From: Sva-07 sp942492715
GTDB lineage: Bacteria > Actinomycetota > Acidimicrobiia > Acidimicrobiales > Ilumatobacteraceae
Assembly (NCBI GenBank): GCA_942492715.1
Contig: CALOFW010000002.1
Coordinates: forward strand, 310,001-374,000
DNA: 64,000 nt
Direction of reading: 5' to 3'
The translations under genes and the position numbers were made by a program. The notes below the pieces were generated by a model. That model was not told the DNA's origin. It made no database searches and saw nothing but the letters and a program-made list of their open reading frames with translations. Numbering within the stretch: the first letter of the stretch is position 1; every line of letters starts with the position of its first letter. Positions 43,131-51,494 of the stretch are shown here, piece by piece.

Positions 43131-43284
43131 GGGTCCTCCAAATAGGGATAGGGAAAGGGATTGCGAGGTCCAGTGGCGCCATTGCCGCCCGGATTGCGAG
43201 CGCAACCTAAAGGTGGCGGATTTCCCGTTTGTCGCCGAAGTGTTTCCTGCGTGTGAATGGTCCGGGGACCGTCGACGGCGCTGA

Positions 43285-43304
43285 ACTTGACCCGCGGGTC
43301 AAGT
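43285..43304. promoter_or_regulatory. 20-bp perfect palindrome upstream of acyl-CoA dehydrogenase
   Basis: ACTTGACCCGCGGGTCAAGT, 20 nt before the start codon at 43325. Perfect symmetry and location in the divergent amt/acyl-CoA dehydrogenase gap suggest an operator for a dimeric regulator, whose gene is not identified here. Confidence 0.55.
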
Positions 43305-43324
43305 CGACTGGCAGAATGGGGGGC

Positions 43325-44569
43325 ATGGATCTCTCCTATCCCCCCGAAGCCGAGGAATTCCGCGCCGAGATCAGGACCTGGCTGCACGACAACCTGCCCG
43401 ACGGTTGGTTCGACGACGGTTTCGAGATGACCGACGACGAACGCAAGCGGTTCAACGAGGAGTGGCCGCAGAAGCTGTTCGAGGGCGGCTGGATCTGCGC
43501 CACCTGGCCCGCCGAGTACGGCGGCAAGGGCCTCACCACGATGCAGGGTGTGGTGCTCTCCGAAGAGTTCGCGAACGCCAAGGCGCCGATGCGCGGCGAC
43601 TTCTTCGGCGACACGCTCGTCGGTCCCACCATCTTGCAGTGGGGCACCGAGGAGCAGAAGAAGGAGTTCCTGCCGGGCATCCTCAGCGGCACGACCCGCT
43701 GGTGTCAGGGCTTCTCGGAACCGAACTCCGGCTCCGACCTCGCGTCGTTGAAGACCACGGCGGTGCTCGACGGCGACGAATGGGTGATCAACGGCCAGAA
43801 GGTGTGGACCACGCAGGGACACCATGCCGACTACTGCTTCCTGCTCACCCGTACGGACCAGGACGTCAAGAAGCACGCCGGCATCTCCTACATGCTCGTC
43901 CCGATGCGCCAGGAGGGTGTCGAGGTGCGTGGGATCACCCAGCCGGACGGCACCGCAGAGTTCTGCGAGGTGTTCTTCGACAACGCCCGGTGCGCCAAGG
44001 ACGCGGTCGTCGGTGGAGTCAACAACGGCTGGAAGGTCGCCAACTCGACCCTCGCCTTCGAGCGGGGCCAGTCGGCCACCACCGGCTACCGCCGGTTCGC
44101 CGAGGAGTACCGACTGCTCGTCGAGGCAGCGACCGACAAGGGCCTGATCGACGATCCGCTGATCCGTCAGCGGTTGATGGAGTACTACACCAAGATCCAG
44201 ATCCTGAAGATCAACGGCCTGCGCAATCTGTCGGCGACGCTGAGCGGTGGCGGCGACATGGGCACGATCGCCCTCGGCGCGACCAACAAGATGTTCTGGT
44301 CGGAGATGCACAAGGCCGCCATGGAACTCGCCGTCGACATCTACGGTGCCGAGGGCATGCTGATCGACGCCGGTCCCGAGTCGGGCGGCTGGCCGGGCGC
44401 CGCTCGAGACAAGCGCCGTGAGGGCTATCCGGTCAGCCCGATGATGTCGTCGTTCTTCTTCTCGCGCTCCGAGACGATCTGGGGCGGCACCAGCCAGATC
44501 CAGCGCAACATCGTCGGCGAACGCGTCCTCGGGCTCCCCAAGGAGCCCAAGCCCCCCACCGACACCTGA
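43325..44569 (+). CDS. Acyl-CoA dehydrogenase
   Basis: 414 residues. N-terminal helical domain (MDLSYPPEAEEFRAEIRTWL), FAD/substrate strand motifs CQGFSEPNSGSDLASLKTTA and WVINGQKVWTTQGHHADY, and the C-terminal FAD motif IWGGTSQIQRNIVGERVLGLP. The position of the catalytic glutamate in the IYEGT motif of medium-chain enzymes is glycine here (IWGGT), a variant seen in many actinobacterial FadE proteins. Electrons should go to EtfAB. The start is fixed by homology at 43325; an upstream ATG at 43229 would span the palindrome. Confidence 0.93.
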   Translation: MDLSYPPEAEEFRAEIRTWLHDNLPDGWFDDGFEMTDDERKRFNEEWPQKLFEGGWICATWPAEYGGKGLTTMQGVVLSEEFANAKAPMRGDFFGDTLVGPTILQWGTEEQKKEFLPGILSGTTRWCQGFSEPNSGSDLASLKTTAVLDGDEWVINGQKVWTTQGHHADYCFLLTRTDQDVKKHAGISYMLVPMRQEGVEVRGITQPDGTAEFCEVFFDNARCAKDAVVGGVNNGWKVANSTLAFERGQSATTGYRRFAEEYRLLVEAATDKGLIDDPLIRQRLMEYYTKIQILKINGLRNLSATLSGGGDMGTIALGATNKMFWSEMHKAAMELAVDIYGAEGMLIDAGPESGGWPGAARDKRREGYPVSPMMSSFFFSRSETIWGGTSQIQRNIVGERVLGLPKEPKPPTDT

Positions 44570-44575
44570 CCCCCT

Positions 44576-44628
44576 CCCTTCTCGTGAACAAGGTGCGCAC
44601 CTGCGCCGCATCCTGTTCACGAGAAGGG
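44576..44628. repeat. Dispersed palindrome family A, copy 3
   Basis: Arms CCCTTCTCGTGAACA (44576-44590) and TGTTCACGAGAAGGG (44614-44628), the longest of the family (15 bp), with inner TGCG / CGCA. It lies between the convergent acyl-CoA dehydrogenase and AbiEi/DUF559-like genes. Confidence 0.88.
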
Positions 44629-44629
44629 A

Positions 44630-45565
44630 TCAGGCGGCGGCGAAGGTGGCCTGACGACGACGGTAGAGCGCGACGATCTGGTCGATCGTGCCGTTGAAGT
44701 CCTCCGCCAGTTCCTGATCGGTGACGCGCTCGACTTCCCAGCCGAGCAGACGGGCGTGGCGGTCACGGGTCTTGTCTCGTTGGGCATCGAGGCGTCCGCC
44801 GTGCCAGGTGACGTGGTCGATCTCCAACGCCCAGCGAATCGAGGGGTCGGCTCCGTCGGGATGGATGGTGATTCCGTTGGGAAGAGCGAGCGGATGCTGC
44901 CGGACGAGCACGATGCCACGTGCTTCGAGCGCCTTGAGCACGCGCAGTTCGAGTCCCGAATCGGCCGGCTTCTGCCAGTCGGCTCGCTGGGACATGACTC
45001 GCTTGACCCGAGCGAGTCCGGGCCGACCTCTCGCCTGGAGTCGCTGCGCTGTTCGCCAGAGCGTGGGCACGTGCGCATGCCGGTCGAGCACCCACTCCGT
45101 GAGCCGCTCGAACCGTTCGTCGTCGAGGTCGCGGGCGCAGTCGAACCAGGCCCGAGGCGGACTCGCCACACGGATGCCGTCGGAGCGTTCCACGGCATCA
45201 CCCTCGTCGATCACGTTCGAGCGTCGGAGCACCACGTTCCTGGTGATCGGTGTTCGATCGTGTGCGACGAGCAGGTGGGGAACCTCCGGCAGCCAGACGT
45301 GTCGGAACTGCCACAAGCGGGCTGCGGCGACCCCACTGACGATCGCAGACGGATCGGCGGCGCAGGCGGCGGCGCATCGCGACTCGAAGGAGTCGGGTGA
45401 CGTGGCGACTCGATAGACCTGTTTGTGTTCGACCAGTAGGACGCCCGCTTCGACCAGGCGTCGCACGCTGTGGCGGGTGTGGCTGTCGGCGAGCAGTTCG
45501 CCGTGCGTCACGATCCCGTGTCGCCGGGCGACGAGCTCGGCGAGTCGTCGTGAGATGGTGGCCAT
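44630..45565 (-). CDS. AbiEi-like winged-helix protein with DUF559/Vsr-like C-terminal domain
   Basis: 311 residues; ATG 45565 with AGGAGGG just upstream. N-terminus RRLAELVARRHGIVTHGELL with RLVEAGVLLVEHKQVYRVA is an AbiEi-type winged helix. The C-terminus has the DUF559-like nuclease pattern ALEIDHVTWHGGRLDAQRDK followed by TRDRHARLLGWEVERVTDQEL, with E and D of a PD-(D/E)xK core. Such fused proteins are common in Actinobacteria and annotated as type IV antitoxin-like, but no AbiEii toxin gene is adjacent. Both flanks carry family A palindromes (ending 1 nt and starting 108 nt away), which may mean it moved as a cassette. Confidence 0.82.
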   Translation of the reverse strand: MATISRRLAELVARRHGIVTHGELLADSHTRHSVRRLVEAGVLLVEHKQVYRVATSPDSFESRCAAACAADPSAIVSGVAAARLWQFRHVWLPEVPHLLVAHDRTPITRNVVLRRSNVIDEGDAVERSDGIRVASPPRAWFDCARDLDDERFERLTEWVLDRHAHVPTLWRTAQRLQARGRPGLARVKRVMSQRADWQKPADSGLELRVLKALEARGIVLVRQHPLALPNGITIHPDGADPSIRWALEIDHVTWHGGRLDAQRDKTRDRHARLLGWEVERVTDQELAEDFNGTIDQIVALYRRRQATFAAA

Positions 45566-45672
45566 CGGCCCTCCTGATGGTGGATCGCTCAGTGATGGGC
45601 CGTGGCCGAGCGGGTCATCTCCCGTGGCGGTCACGCTACAGCCCGTCCAGCTCCCACCCGCCCCCCGAGCGA

Positions 45673-45717
45673 TCTCGTGAACGAGCTGCGGTCCTGGTGC
45701 GCATCTTGTTCACGAGA
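45673..45717. repeat. Dispersed palindrome family A, copy 4
   Basis: Arms TCTCGTGAAC (45673-45682) and GTTCACGAGA (45708-45717), 25 nt apart, inner CTGCG and CGCA elements. It lies in the divergent gap between the AbiEi/DUF559-like gene and the ATP-grasp operon. Confidence 0.83.
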
Positions 45718-45772
45718 ACGAAACTGATTGGGCGTGTTGGCGATCGGGGCTGACCGGGTACGGTCGGCGGGA

Positions 45773-47242
45773 GTGGACGAACTACTCGAGGCCGACGGGA
45801 GCCCCCGACCGATCGCACGAGACCTGATCGAGCTGATCCAGCGCCTGGGCATCGATGAGGTCCGTGCCCGCCAGCGCGTGTCGGATCTCGAGATCCTCAC
45901 GATGGGGATCTCGTTCACGGTGTACAGCGACGGCGAGAACATCGACCGGGCCTGGCCGTTCGACATCATCCCCCGGTTGATCGACGGCCGGGAGTGGGCC
46001 GTGGTCGAGCGGGGTCTCGCGCAGCGACTGCGGGCGCTCAATCGATTCATCGACGACATCTACAACGACCAGCAGATCATCGCCGACGGTGTGTTCCCGG
46101 CCGACCTGCTCGAGGACTCGGCGAACTTCCGACCGGAGTGTCGGGGCGTGCATCCCAAGCACGGGGTGTGGGCCCACATCTCCGGCTCCGACCTGGTGCG
46201 TGCCGGAGATGGTCAGCTCTACGTGTTGGAGGACAATCTCCGGGTGCCGTCGGGTGTCAGCTACGTCCTCGAGAACCGGGGCGTTGCCAAGCGGGCGTTC
46301 CCCGAGCTCTTCGAACGGCACCGCATCCGTCCCGTCGACGCGTACACCGACGAACTCAACAAGCTCCTGTCCTCGCTCACCCCCGAAGGGCGGTACGACC
46401 CGACGATCGTCGTGCTCACGCCGGGCATCTACAACTCCGCCTACTTCGAACACTCCTTCCTCGCGCAGCGCATGGGGGCCGAGCTCGTCGAGGGACAGGA
46501 TCTGGTGGTGGGCGACGACGACTGCGTGTACATGAAGACGATCCAGGGACTCGAACGCGTCGACGTGATCTACCGGCGGCTCGACGACCTGTTCATCGAT
46601 CCCGAGGCCTTCCTGCCGGACTCGATGCTCGGTGTGGCCGGCCTGATGCGGGCGTGGAAGGCCGGCAACGTGGGGATCGCCAACGCCCCGGGCGCCGGGG
46701 TTGCCGACGACAAGTGCGTCTATGCGTGGGTGCCCGACATGGTGCGCTACTACCTCGACGAGGAGCCGCTGATCCCGAACGTGCCGACGTACCGCTGCAT
46801 GTACGACGACGAGCGCGAACACGTGCTGGCCAACATCGGCGACCTCGTCCTGAAGCCCGCCAACGAGAGCGGCGGCTACGGGATCGTGATCGGCAACCGG
46901 GCCACCGCCGAAGAACTGGACGACGCCGCCGCTGCGATCCGCGCCGATCCGCGCAACTGGGTGGCGCAGCCGATCCTCGACCTCTCGACCGCCCCGACGC
47001 TCGTGGAGGACGGCATCGAACCACGCCACCTCGACCTTCGCCCGTTCATCCTGACCGGCGAGCGCAGCTATGTCACCGCGGGCGGACTGACCCGCGTGGC
47101 GCTCACCAAGGGATCGCTCGTGGTCAACTCGTCGCAGGGCGGCGGCAGCAAGGACACCTGGATCGTCGATTCGGTGCCCGCTTCGCCGTCGACCGCGCAA
47201 TCGCAATCGCAATCGCAATCGCAGCAGCAGGGGAGTCACTGA
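45773..47242 (+). CDS. Circularly permuted ATP-grasp protein (DUF407/DUF404)
   Basis: 489 residues from GTG 45773 (VDELLEADGSPRP), preceded by GGCGGGA; GTG 45734 or TTG 45728 would add 13-15 residues. Family motifs: FTVYSDGENIDRAWPFDIIPRLI, RGLAQRLRALNRFIDDIYND, YVLEDNLRVPSGVSYVLENR, LVLKPANESGGYGIVIG and GGGSKDTWIVD. ATP-grasp enzymes of this class are predicted to make peptide or amide bonds; the reaction is not known. The C-terminus is a low-complexity Gln-Ser tract from a hexanucleotide repeat. It is first in a four-gene coupled set. Confidence 0.9.
   Translation: MDELLEADGSPRPIARDLIELIQRLGIDEVRARQRVSDLEILTMGISFTVYSDGENIDRAWPFDIIPRLIDGREWAVVERGLAQRLRALNRFIDDIYNDQQIIADGVFPADLLEDSANFRPECRGVHPKHGVWAHISGSDLVRAGDGQLYVLEDNLRVPSGVSYVLENRGVAKRAFPELFERHRIRPVDAYTDELNKLLSSLTPEGRYDPTIVVLTPGIYNSAYFEHSFLAQRMGAELVEGQDLVVGDDDCVYMKTIQGLERVDVIYRRLDDLFIDPEAFLPDSMLGVAGLMRAWKAGNVGIANAPGAGVADDKCVYAWVPDMVRYYLDEEPLIPNVPTYRCMYDDEREHVLANIGDLVLKPANESGGYGIVIGNRATAEELDDAAAAIRADPRNWVAQPILDLSTAPTLVEDGIEPRHLDLRPFILTGERSYVTAGGLTRVALTKGSLVVNSSQGGGSKDTWIVDSVPASPSTAQSQSQSQSQQQGSH
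47198..47221 (+). repeat. Hexanucleotide tandem repeat at the 3' end of the ATP-grasp gene
   Basis: Four copies of CAATCG in frame, encoding Gln-Ser repeats, then CAG x3. Copy-number change would only vary the length of the tail, since the unit is six bases. Confidence 0.9.
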
Positions 47243-48171
47243 TGGCGCTGCTGTCGCGGGTGGCCGACCGGATGTACTGGGCCGCGCGTTATGCGGAGCG
47301 GGCCGAGGACTCCGCGCGCGTGCTGCGTGCCTACGGTGACGTGCTCGCCGACCTGCCGACGGCGTCGTCGCGGTGGAACCCGCTGGTCTCCATCTCCGGC
47401 AGCGACGTACGACTGCCGTCCGTGAGCGGCTCCGACGAGAGCCAGGTGGCGCAGTTCCTGATCGCCGACCGCGAGCATCCCAACAGCATCCTCAACACGG
47501 TGGATCGCAGCCGTGAGAACCTGCGCACCTGCCGCGAGGTGCTGCCGCGTGAGGCATGGCAGACGATCAACGACCTGTCGATCTACGTCCGTGGCGCCGC
47601 GGTCACCTCGGTCGAGCGGCGTCGGCGCGATCGCTTCCTCAGCAGGGTGATCGACGAGAGCCGCCGACTCGACGGTGTGCTCAACTCGACGATGACCCGC
47701 GACGAAGTGTTCGAGATGTGGCGTCTCGGCCGGTACATCGAGCGCGCCGACATGACCACGCGAGTGCTCGGGGTGCGCGCCGCGAGCCTGCTCTCGCTAC
47801 CACCCGGCGCCGTCGACGAGTTCGCCGAGGTCCAGTGGATGGGCGTCCTGCGGTCGCTGTCGGCGCTGCAGATGTTCCAGCGAGCCACACGAGGTCCGAT
47901 CAATGGTCCCGCTGTCGTCCGGTTCCTGTTGTTCGACCACCGCTTCCCCCGATCGGTTGCCGGCTGCCTTGCCGAGATGCGCGTGTCGATCCTCCGGTTG
48001 CCGCAGTACTCGACCGTCCTCGGCGCGGTCGAGGCAGCCGACCGCCAGCTCCGCCGAAGCCGACCAGCGGCCGACGACGGCGCTGCCCTCGACGCGGCGA
48101 TGGAGGACGTCCAGCTCGCCCTGTCGCGTCTCGACCGGGTGATGCACGAGCAGTACGTCGTCCACGAGTGA
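47242..48171 (+). CDS. Alpha-E domain protein (DUF403)
   Basis: 309 residues, all-helical. MALLSRVADRMYWAARYAERAEDSARVLR at the N-terminus and FEMWRLGRYIERADMTTRVLGVR are the paired helix motifs of the alpha-E domain. TGATG-coupled to the ATP-grasp gene upstream and GTGA-coupled to the fused gene downstream. In many bacteria this domain accompanies circularly permuted ATP-grasp and transglutaminase genes; its biochemical role is unknown. Confidence 0.93.
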   Translation: MALLSRVADRMYWAARYAERAEDSARVLRAYGDVLADLPTASSRWNPLVSISGSDVRLPSVSGSDESQVAQFLIADREHPNSILNTVDRSRENLRTCREVLPREAWQTINDLSIYVRGAAVTSVERRRRDRFLSRVIDESRRLDGVLNSTMTRDEVFEMWRLGRYIERADMTTRVLGVRAASLLSLPPGAVDEFAEVQWMGVLRSLSALQMFQRATRGPINGPAVVRFLLFDHRFPRSVAGCLAEMRVSILRLPQYSTVLGAVEAADRQLRRSRPAADDGAALDAAMEDVQLALSRLDRVMHEQYVVHE

Positions 48172-50528
48172 CCGACCGCATGGACATCGACGTGGGTGCA
48201 CCGATCGGCATGTTCAGCCCTGGCGGCGTGGATGCGTCGGCCCTGATGGCGTCGATCGCGCGGCTCGGTGATCTCTCCGGACGACAGGTCGACCACGACC
48301 GTCTCCTCGCGGCCGAGGGTGCTGGGCACATCGTCCACGACCTCCCGTTGCGAGCCGATGGTCGGATGGTTGCGCTCGAGTCGAGACCGTGGCGTCTCGA
48401 CCCCATCCCCCTCGTGATCGACGGCGACGAGTTCGTCGCGCTCGCCGACGGAGCGATCGCCAGGATGCGGATGCTCGAATCGATCCTCCGAGACCTCCAC
48501 GGTGCGCGCTCCTTGTTGACCGACGGCGTCGTCGATCCGATCGCGCTGTGGGGGAGTCCGAAGTATCGGCTCGCGGCGTTCGGCACCCGCCCGCACCGCC
48601 GTTGGATGACGAACTATGCGGTCGACGTGGTGCGTGACCTCGATGGTCGCTGGCGGGTGGTGCGCGACATCACCGATGCGCCGGCGGGTGTGGGGTACGC
48701 GCTCCTCGGCCGGTCGGTTGCCGCTCGGGTCCACCGCGACGTGATCTCGCGACTGCCCGGCGGTCGAGCGCTTCGGTCGCTCGACCCCTTCGCCGACCGC
48801 CTGCGCGATGGTCTCGCCGACGGGGCGGCCACACGCAACCCGCGGATCGTCGTGCTGTCCGGCGGCGTCGATCATGCGTCGTACGTCGAGCAGTCGTATC
48901 TCGCCACACGGTTGGGTCTCAACCTCGCGGAGGGAGCGGATCTGGTCGTTCGGCAGCGCCGCGTGTGGCTTCGATCGCTGTCGGGCCTCGAGCCGGTCGA
49001 CGTGCTGTTCCGCCGTCTCGAAGACGACCGCTGCGACCCGATGGAGGTCAACGCCGAGGGCAGCGTCGGCGTGCCCGGGCTGCTCCTGGCGGCCCGATCC
49101 CGTGGGGTGGCGTTGGCGAACGCCCACGGCTGTGGCGTGCTGGAGGACCCGGCGCTCGGCGAGTACTGGGATGCGAGCGGCGCCTGGTTGACGGGTCGTG
49201 ACTCCGACTACCAAGGGGTGTGGCCGCTGCCGTTCATGCCGGCTGCGGAGCGGGCGGCGACGTCGTGGACGACGTACCCGAGCTTCGACGGCAACGAACT
49301 CGTCGAGCGTGCTGTCACCCTCCGTCTGCATCTCGTGGCGAGCGACAAGGGTGTCGATGTCCTCCAGGGCGGGAGTGCCCGCGTGCTGGCGCCCGGCGAC
49401 GATCCGATGTCGCCAACCCTGGCGACGGCGAAGGACGTCTGGGTGGTCGGCGGGACCGTTGCGCCACCGGCGGTACGGCGTCGCGATCCGCTGCCCCAGG
49501 TCGACCTGCTCGCCTCGGTGCCCACCCGGGCGGCGGAGGCCCTGTACTGGGCGGGTCGTGCGATGGAGCGGGCCGAGCTCGTCGCCCGCTCGATGGAGGT
49601 GGTCCTCGACCGAACGAGTGGACTCGTCGACGCCGAGGTCGCGGAACCGTGGGTGGCCAATGGTCTCGACATGCTTGCGGCGGTCGCCGGTGTCTCGGGT
49701 CGCGTCGATCCGGCAGCGCCCGACCGGGCGGGCGCCACGTTCGCGCTCGCCGTCGAGGCCCTGGCCGACCAGCTCGGCTCGTTCCTGGCGGAGGCCGCAT
49801 CGGTGCGCGAGTTCTTCTCGGTCACCGCGGGTCGGATGCTGTCGCGCCTCGCCGAGTCGCGTGCGCAACTGCGGTGGTTGATCCCGACGGACGGAACGGC
49901 GACGTCGGTCGTCGACATCGCCCGGATCGACGGACGTCACCTCGAGGCGATCCTGATCGATCTCGCATCATTGGTCGGCCTGTGGAACGAGAGCGTGCTC
50001 CACGGCCCGGCGTGGCGGTTCGGCGAGGTGGGCCGACGTCTCGAGCGTGCGTTCGGTGTGATCGACGGCGTGCGCGGCGCGTTCGGTCTGCACGACGCAT
50101 CGGCCGTCACGGAGTGGACCGGTTCGATGATCGCATCCGACGATCATCGGCTCGACTTCCAGCGTCAGCGGGTGATCGAGATCGTGCTCGCGTCGAACGA
50201 GAGCCTCGTCGCCTATCGACGGCGTCACCGCAGCGATGTCGAGTTCGAGCGCGCGCTCCATCTCGTCGTCGCCGACGCCCACAACCCCCGGTCGGCTGCC
50301 TCGGCGATCGCCACGGTTCGCCATCAGGCCGAGCGCCTCGAATGGACCCTCGGGGTCGACACCGCGGACAGCGTGCTCACCGAACTCGAGCAGGCGTCGT
50401 TCGGCTCGGTCGACACGGTCGTCGCAGCGCTCGACGAGGTCTTCGGTGCGTGCGACGTGCTCGCCCGCGACGTGATCGGCTCGTACCTCGCTGCGCCGGT
50501 CGATCCGCGAATGATGGGACGGAGCTGA
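48168..50528 (+). CDS. Fused circularly permuted ATP-grasp and alpha-E protein
   Basis: 786 residues from GTG 48168 overlapping the previous stop. The N-terminal 460 residues follow the CP-ATP-grasp pattern (ARMRMLESILRDLHGARSLL; MTNYAVDVVRDLDGRWRVVRD; IVVLSGGVDHASYVEQSYLA; LEPVDVLFRRLEDDRCDP). The C-terminal 300 are an alpha-E domain (AALYWAGRAMERAELVARSM-like segment EALYWAGRAMERAELVARS; VEFERALHLVVADAHNPRS). The ATP-binding KPANESGG-type loop seen in the first ATP-grasp protein is not evident here, so this copy may be non-catalytic or use another substrate set. It duplicates the two preceding genes in one polypeptide. Confidence 0.87.
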   Translation: MTDRMDIDVGAPIGMFSPGGVDASALMASIARLGDLSGRQVDHDRLLAAEGAGHIVHDLPLRADGRMVALESRPWRLDPIPLVIDGDEFVALADGAIARMRMLESILRDLHGARSLLTDGVVDPIALWGSPKYRLAAFGTRPHRRWMTNYAVDVVRDLDGRWRVVRDITDAPAGVGYALLGRSVAARVHRDVISRLPGGRALRSLDPFADRLRDGLADGAATRNPRIVVLSGGVDHASYVEQSYLATRLGLNLAEGADLVVRQRRVWLRSLSGLEPVDVLFRRLEDDRCDPMEVNAEGSVGVPGLLLAARSRGVALANAHGCGVLEDPALGEYWDASGAWLTGRDSDYQGVWPLPFMPAAERAATSWTTYPSFDGNELVERAVTLRLHLVASDKGVDVLQGGSARVLAPGDDPMSPTLATAKDVWVVGGTVAPPAVRRRDPLPQVDLLASVPTRAAEALYWAGRAMERAELVARSMEVVLDRTSGLVDAEVAEPWVANGLDMLAAVAGVSGRVDPAAPDRAGATFALAVEALADQLGSFLAEAASVREFFSVTAGRMLSRLAESRAQLRWLIPTDGTATSVVDIARIDGRHLEAILIDLASLVGLWNESVLHGPAWRFGEVGRRLERAFGVIDGVRGAFGLHDASAVTEWTGSMIASDDHRLDFQRQRVIEIVLASNESLVAYRRRHRSDVEFERALHLVVADAHNPRSAASAIATVRHQAERLEWTLGVDTADSVLTELEQASFGSVDTVVAALDEVFGACDVLARDVIGSYLAAPVDPRMMGRS

Positions 50529-50529
50529 C

Positions 50530-51417
50530 GTGCCGGGCCAGCACTACCGAGTCGTCCATCTGACCGATTACCGGTACGGCGCGACGATGCTCGACGGATA
50601 CAGCGTGGCGTGCGTGCTCGCTCGTCCGACGCCGTCGCAGCGCGTGGTGTCGTCGGTCGTCACCACCACGCCGGAGGCCGACGAGTACGACGAGCGCGAG
50701 GACGTCTTCGGCAATCGGGTCGTCCAGTTCGGGTTGCACTCTCCACACGATGGCCTCACGGTCATGGCGATCACGGAGGCGGTGATCTGGGCGCAGGAGC
50801 TGCCGCGTGTCGACGTGTCGTGGGAGCGCGTCGCGGCGACGGTGGCGGGGCTTCGCGGGCCGATGACGCTCGACGTGACGCCGTTCGCCGCGCCGTCGCG
50901 ATTCGTCACCGTCGATCGGAACAGGTTGGCGCTCTTCGATCTCGTGTCGCAGGCGTTCTGGCCGGGCCGTCCGATCGTCGAGGCGACGATCGCCTTCTGC
51001 ACGCAGATCTTCGAGACGTTCGCGTTCGATTCGTCCTTCACCGAGGTGAGCACGCCGCTCGATGTCGTGCTGGCGAGTCGACGCGGCGTGTGCCAGGACT
51101 TCGCGCACCTCGCCGTCGGCTGTCTTCGCACGATCGGGCTGGCCGCCCGGTACGTCAGCGGGTACATCGAGACCGATCCGCCGCCGGGCGAGCCGAAGTC
51201 GATCGGCGCCGACGCGTCGCACGCGTGGTGTTCGGTGTGGATCCCCGACCACGGCTGGCTCGACTTCGATCCGACGAACGGGATCGTGTCGCCGTCGCGG
51301 CACGTCACGATCGGATGGGGTCGTGACTACGCCGACGTCGCACCGGTGCGTGGCGTGGTGGTCGGTCCGTCGTCGGCGCAGTCGCTGGCGGTTTCGGTCG
51401 ACGTCTCCCGGGTCTGA
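50530..51417 (+). CDS. Transglutaminase-like cysteine protease family protein
   Basis: 295 residues from GTG 50530, one base after the fused gene's stop. N-terminal bacterial transglutaminase region (YRVVHLTDYRYGATMLDGYS), then the catalytic core with C188 (RRGVCQDFAHL), H231 (DASHAWCSVW) and D247 (WLDFDPTNG). Members cleave or transfer peptide amides. Last gene of the ATP-grasp/alpha-E set; the pairing suggests synthesis and removal or transfer of a peptide tag, which is inference from established gene neighbourhoods. Confidence 0.93.
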   Translation: MPGQHYRVVHLTDYRYGATMLDGYSVACVLARPTPSQRVVSSVVTTTPEADEYDEREDVFGNRVVQFGLHSPHDGLTVMAITEAVIWAQELPRVDVSWERVAATVAGLRGPMTLDVTPFAAPSRFVTVDRNRLALFDLVSQAFWPGRPIVEATIAFCTQIFETFAFDSSFTEVSTPLDVVLASRRGVCQDFAHLAVGCLRTIGLAARYVSGYIETDPPPGEPKSIGADASHAWCSVWIPDHGWLDFDPTNGIVSPSRHVTIGWGRDYADVAPVRGVVVGPSSAQSLAVSVDVSRV

Positions 51418-51494
51418 GCCGGGCCGGTGTGACATCGGTCGCCGCCGGGAATGCGCTTGCGATACCGAGGTGTTGACCGGCCAGGATGAAGAGC

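Noticed and set aside
47198..47221. Tandem repeats as a possible CRISPR array
   Set aside because: Units are 6 bp and contiguous with no spacers, and they are in coding sequence; the 18-bp repeats at 60403 are likewise coding and spacerless.
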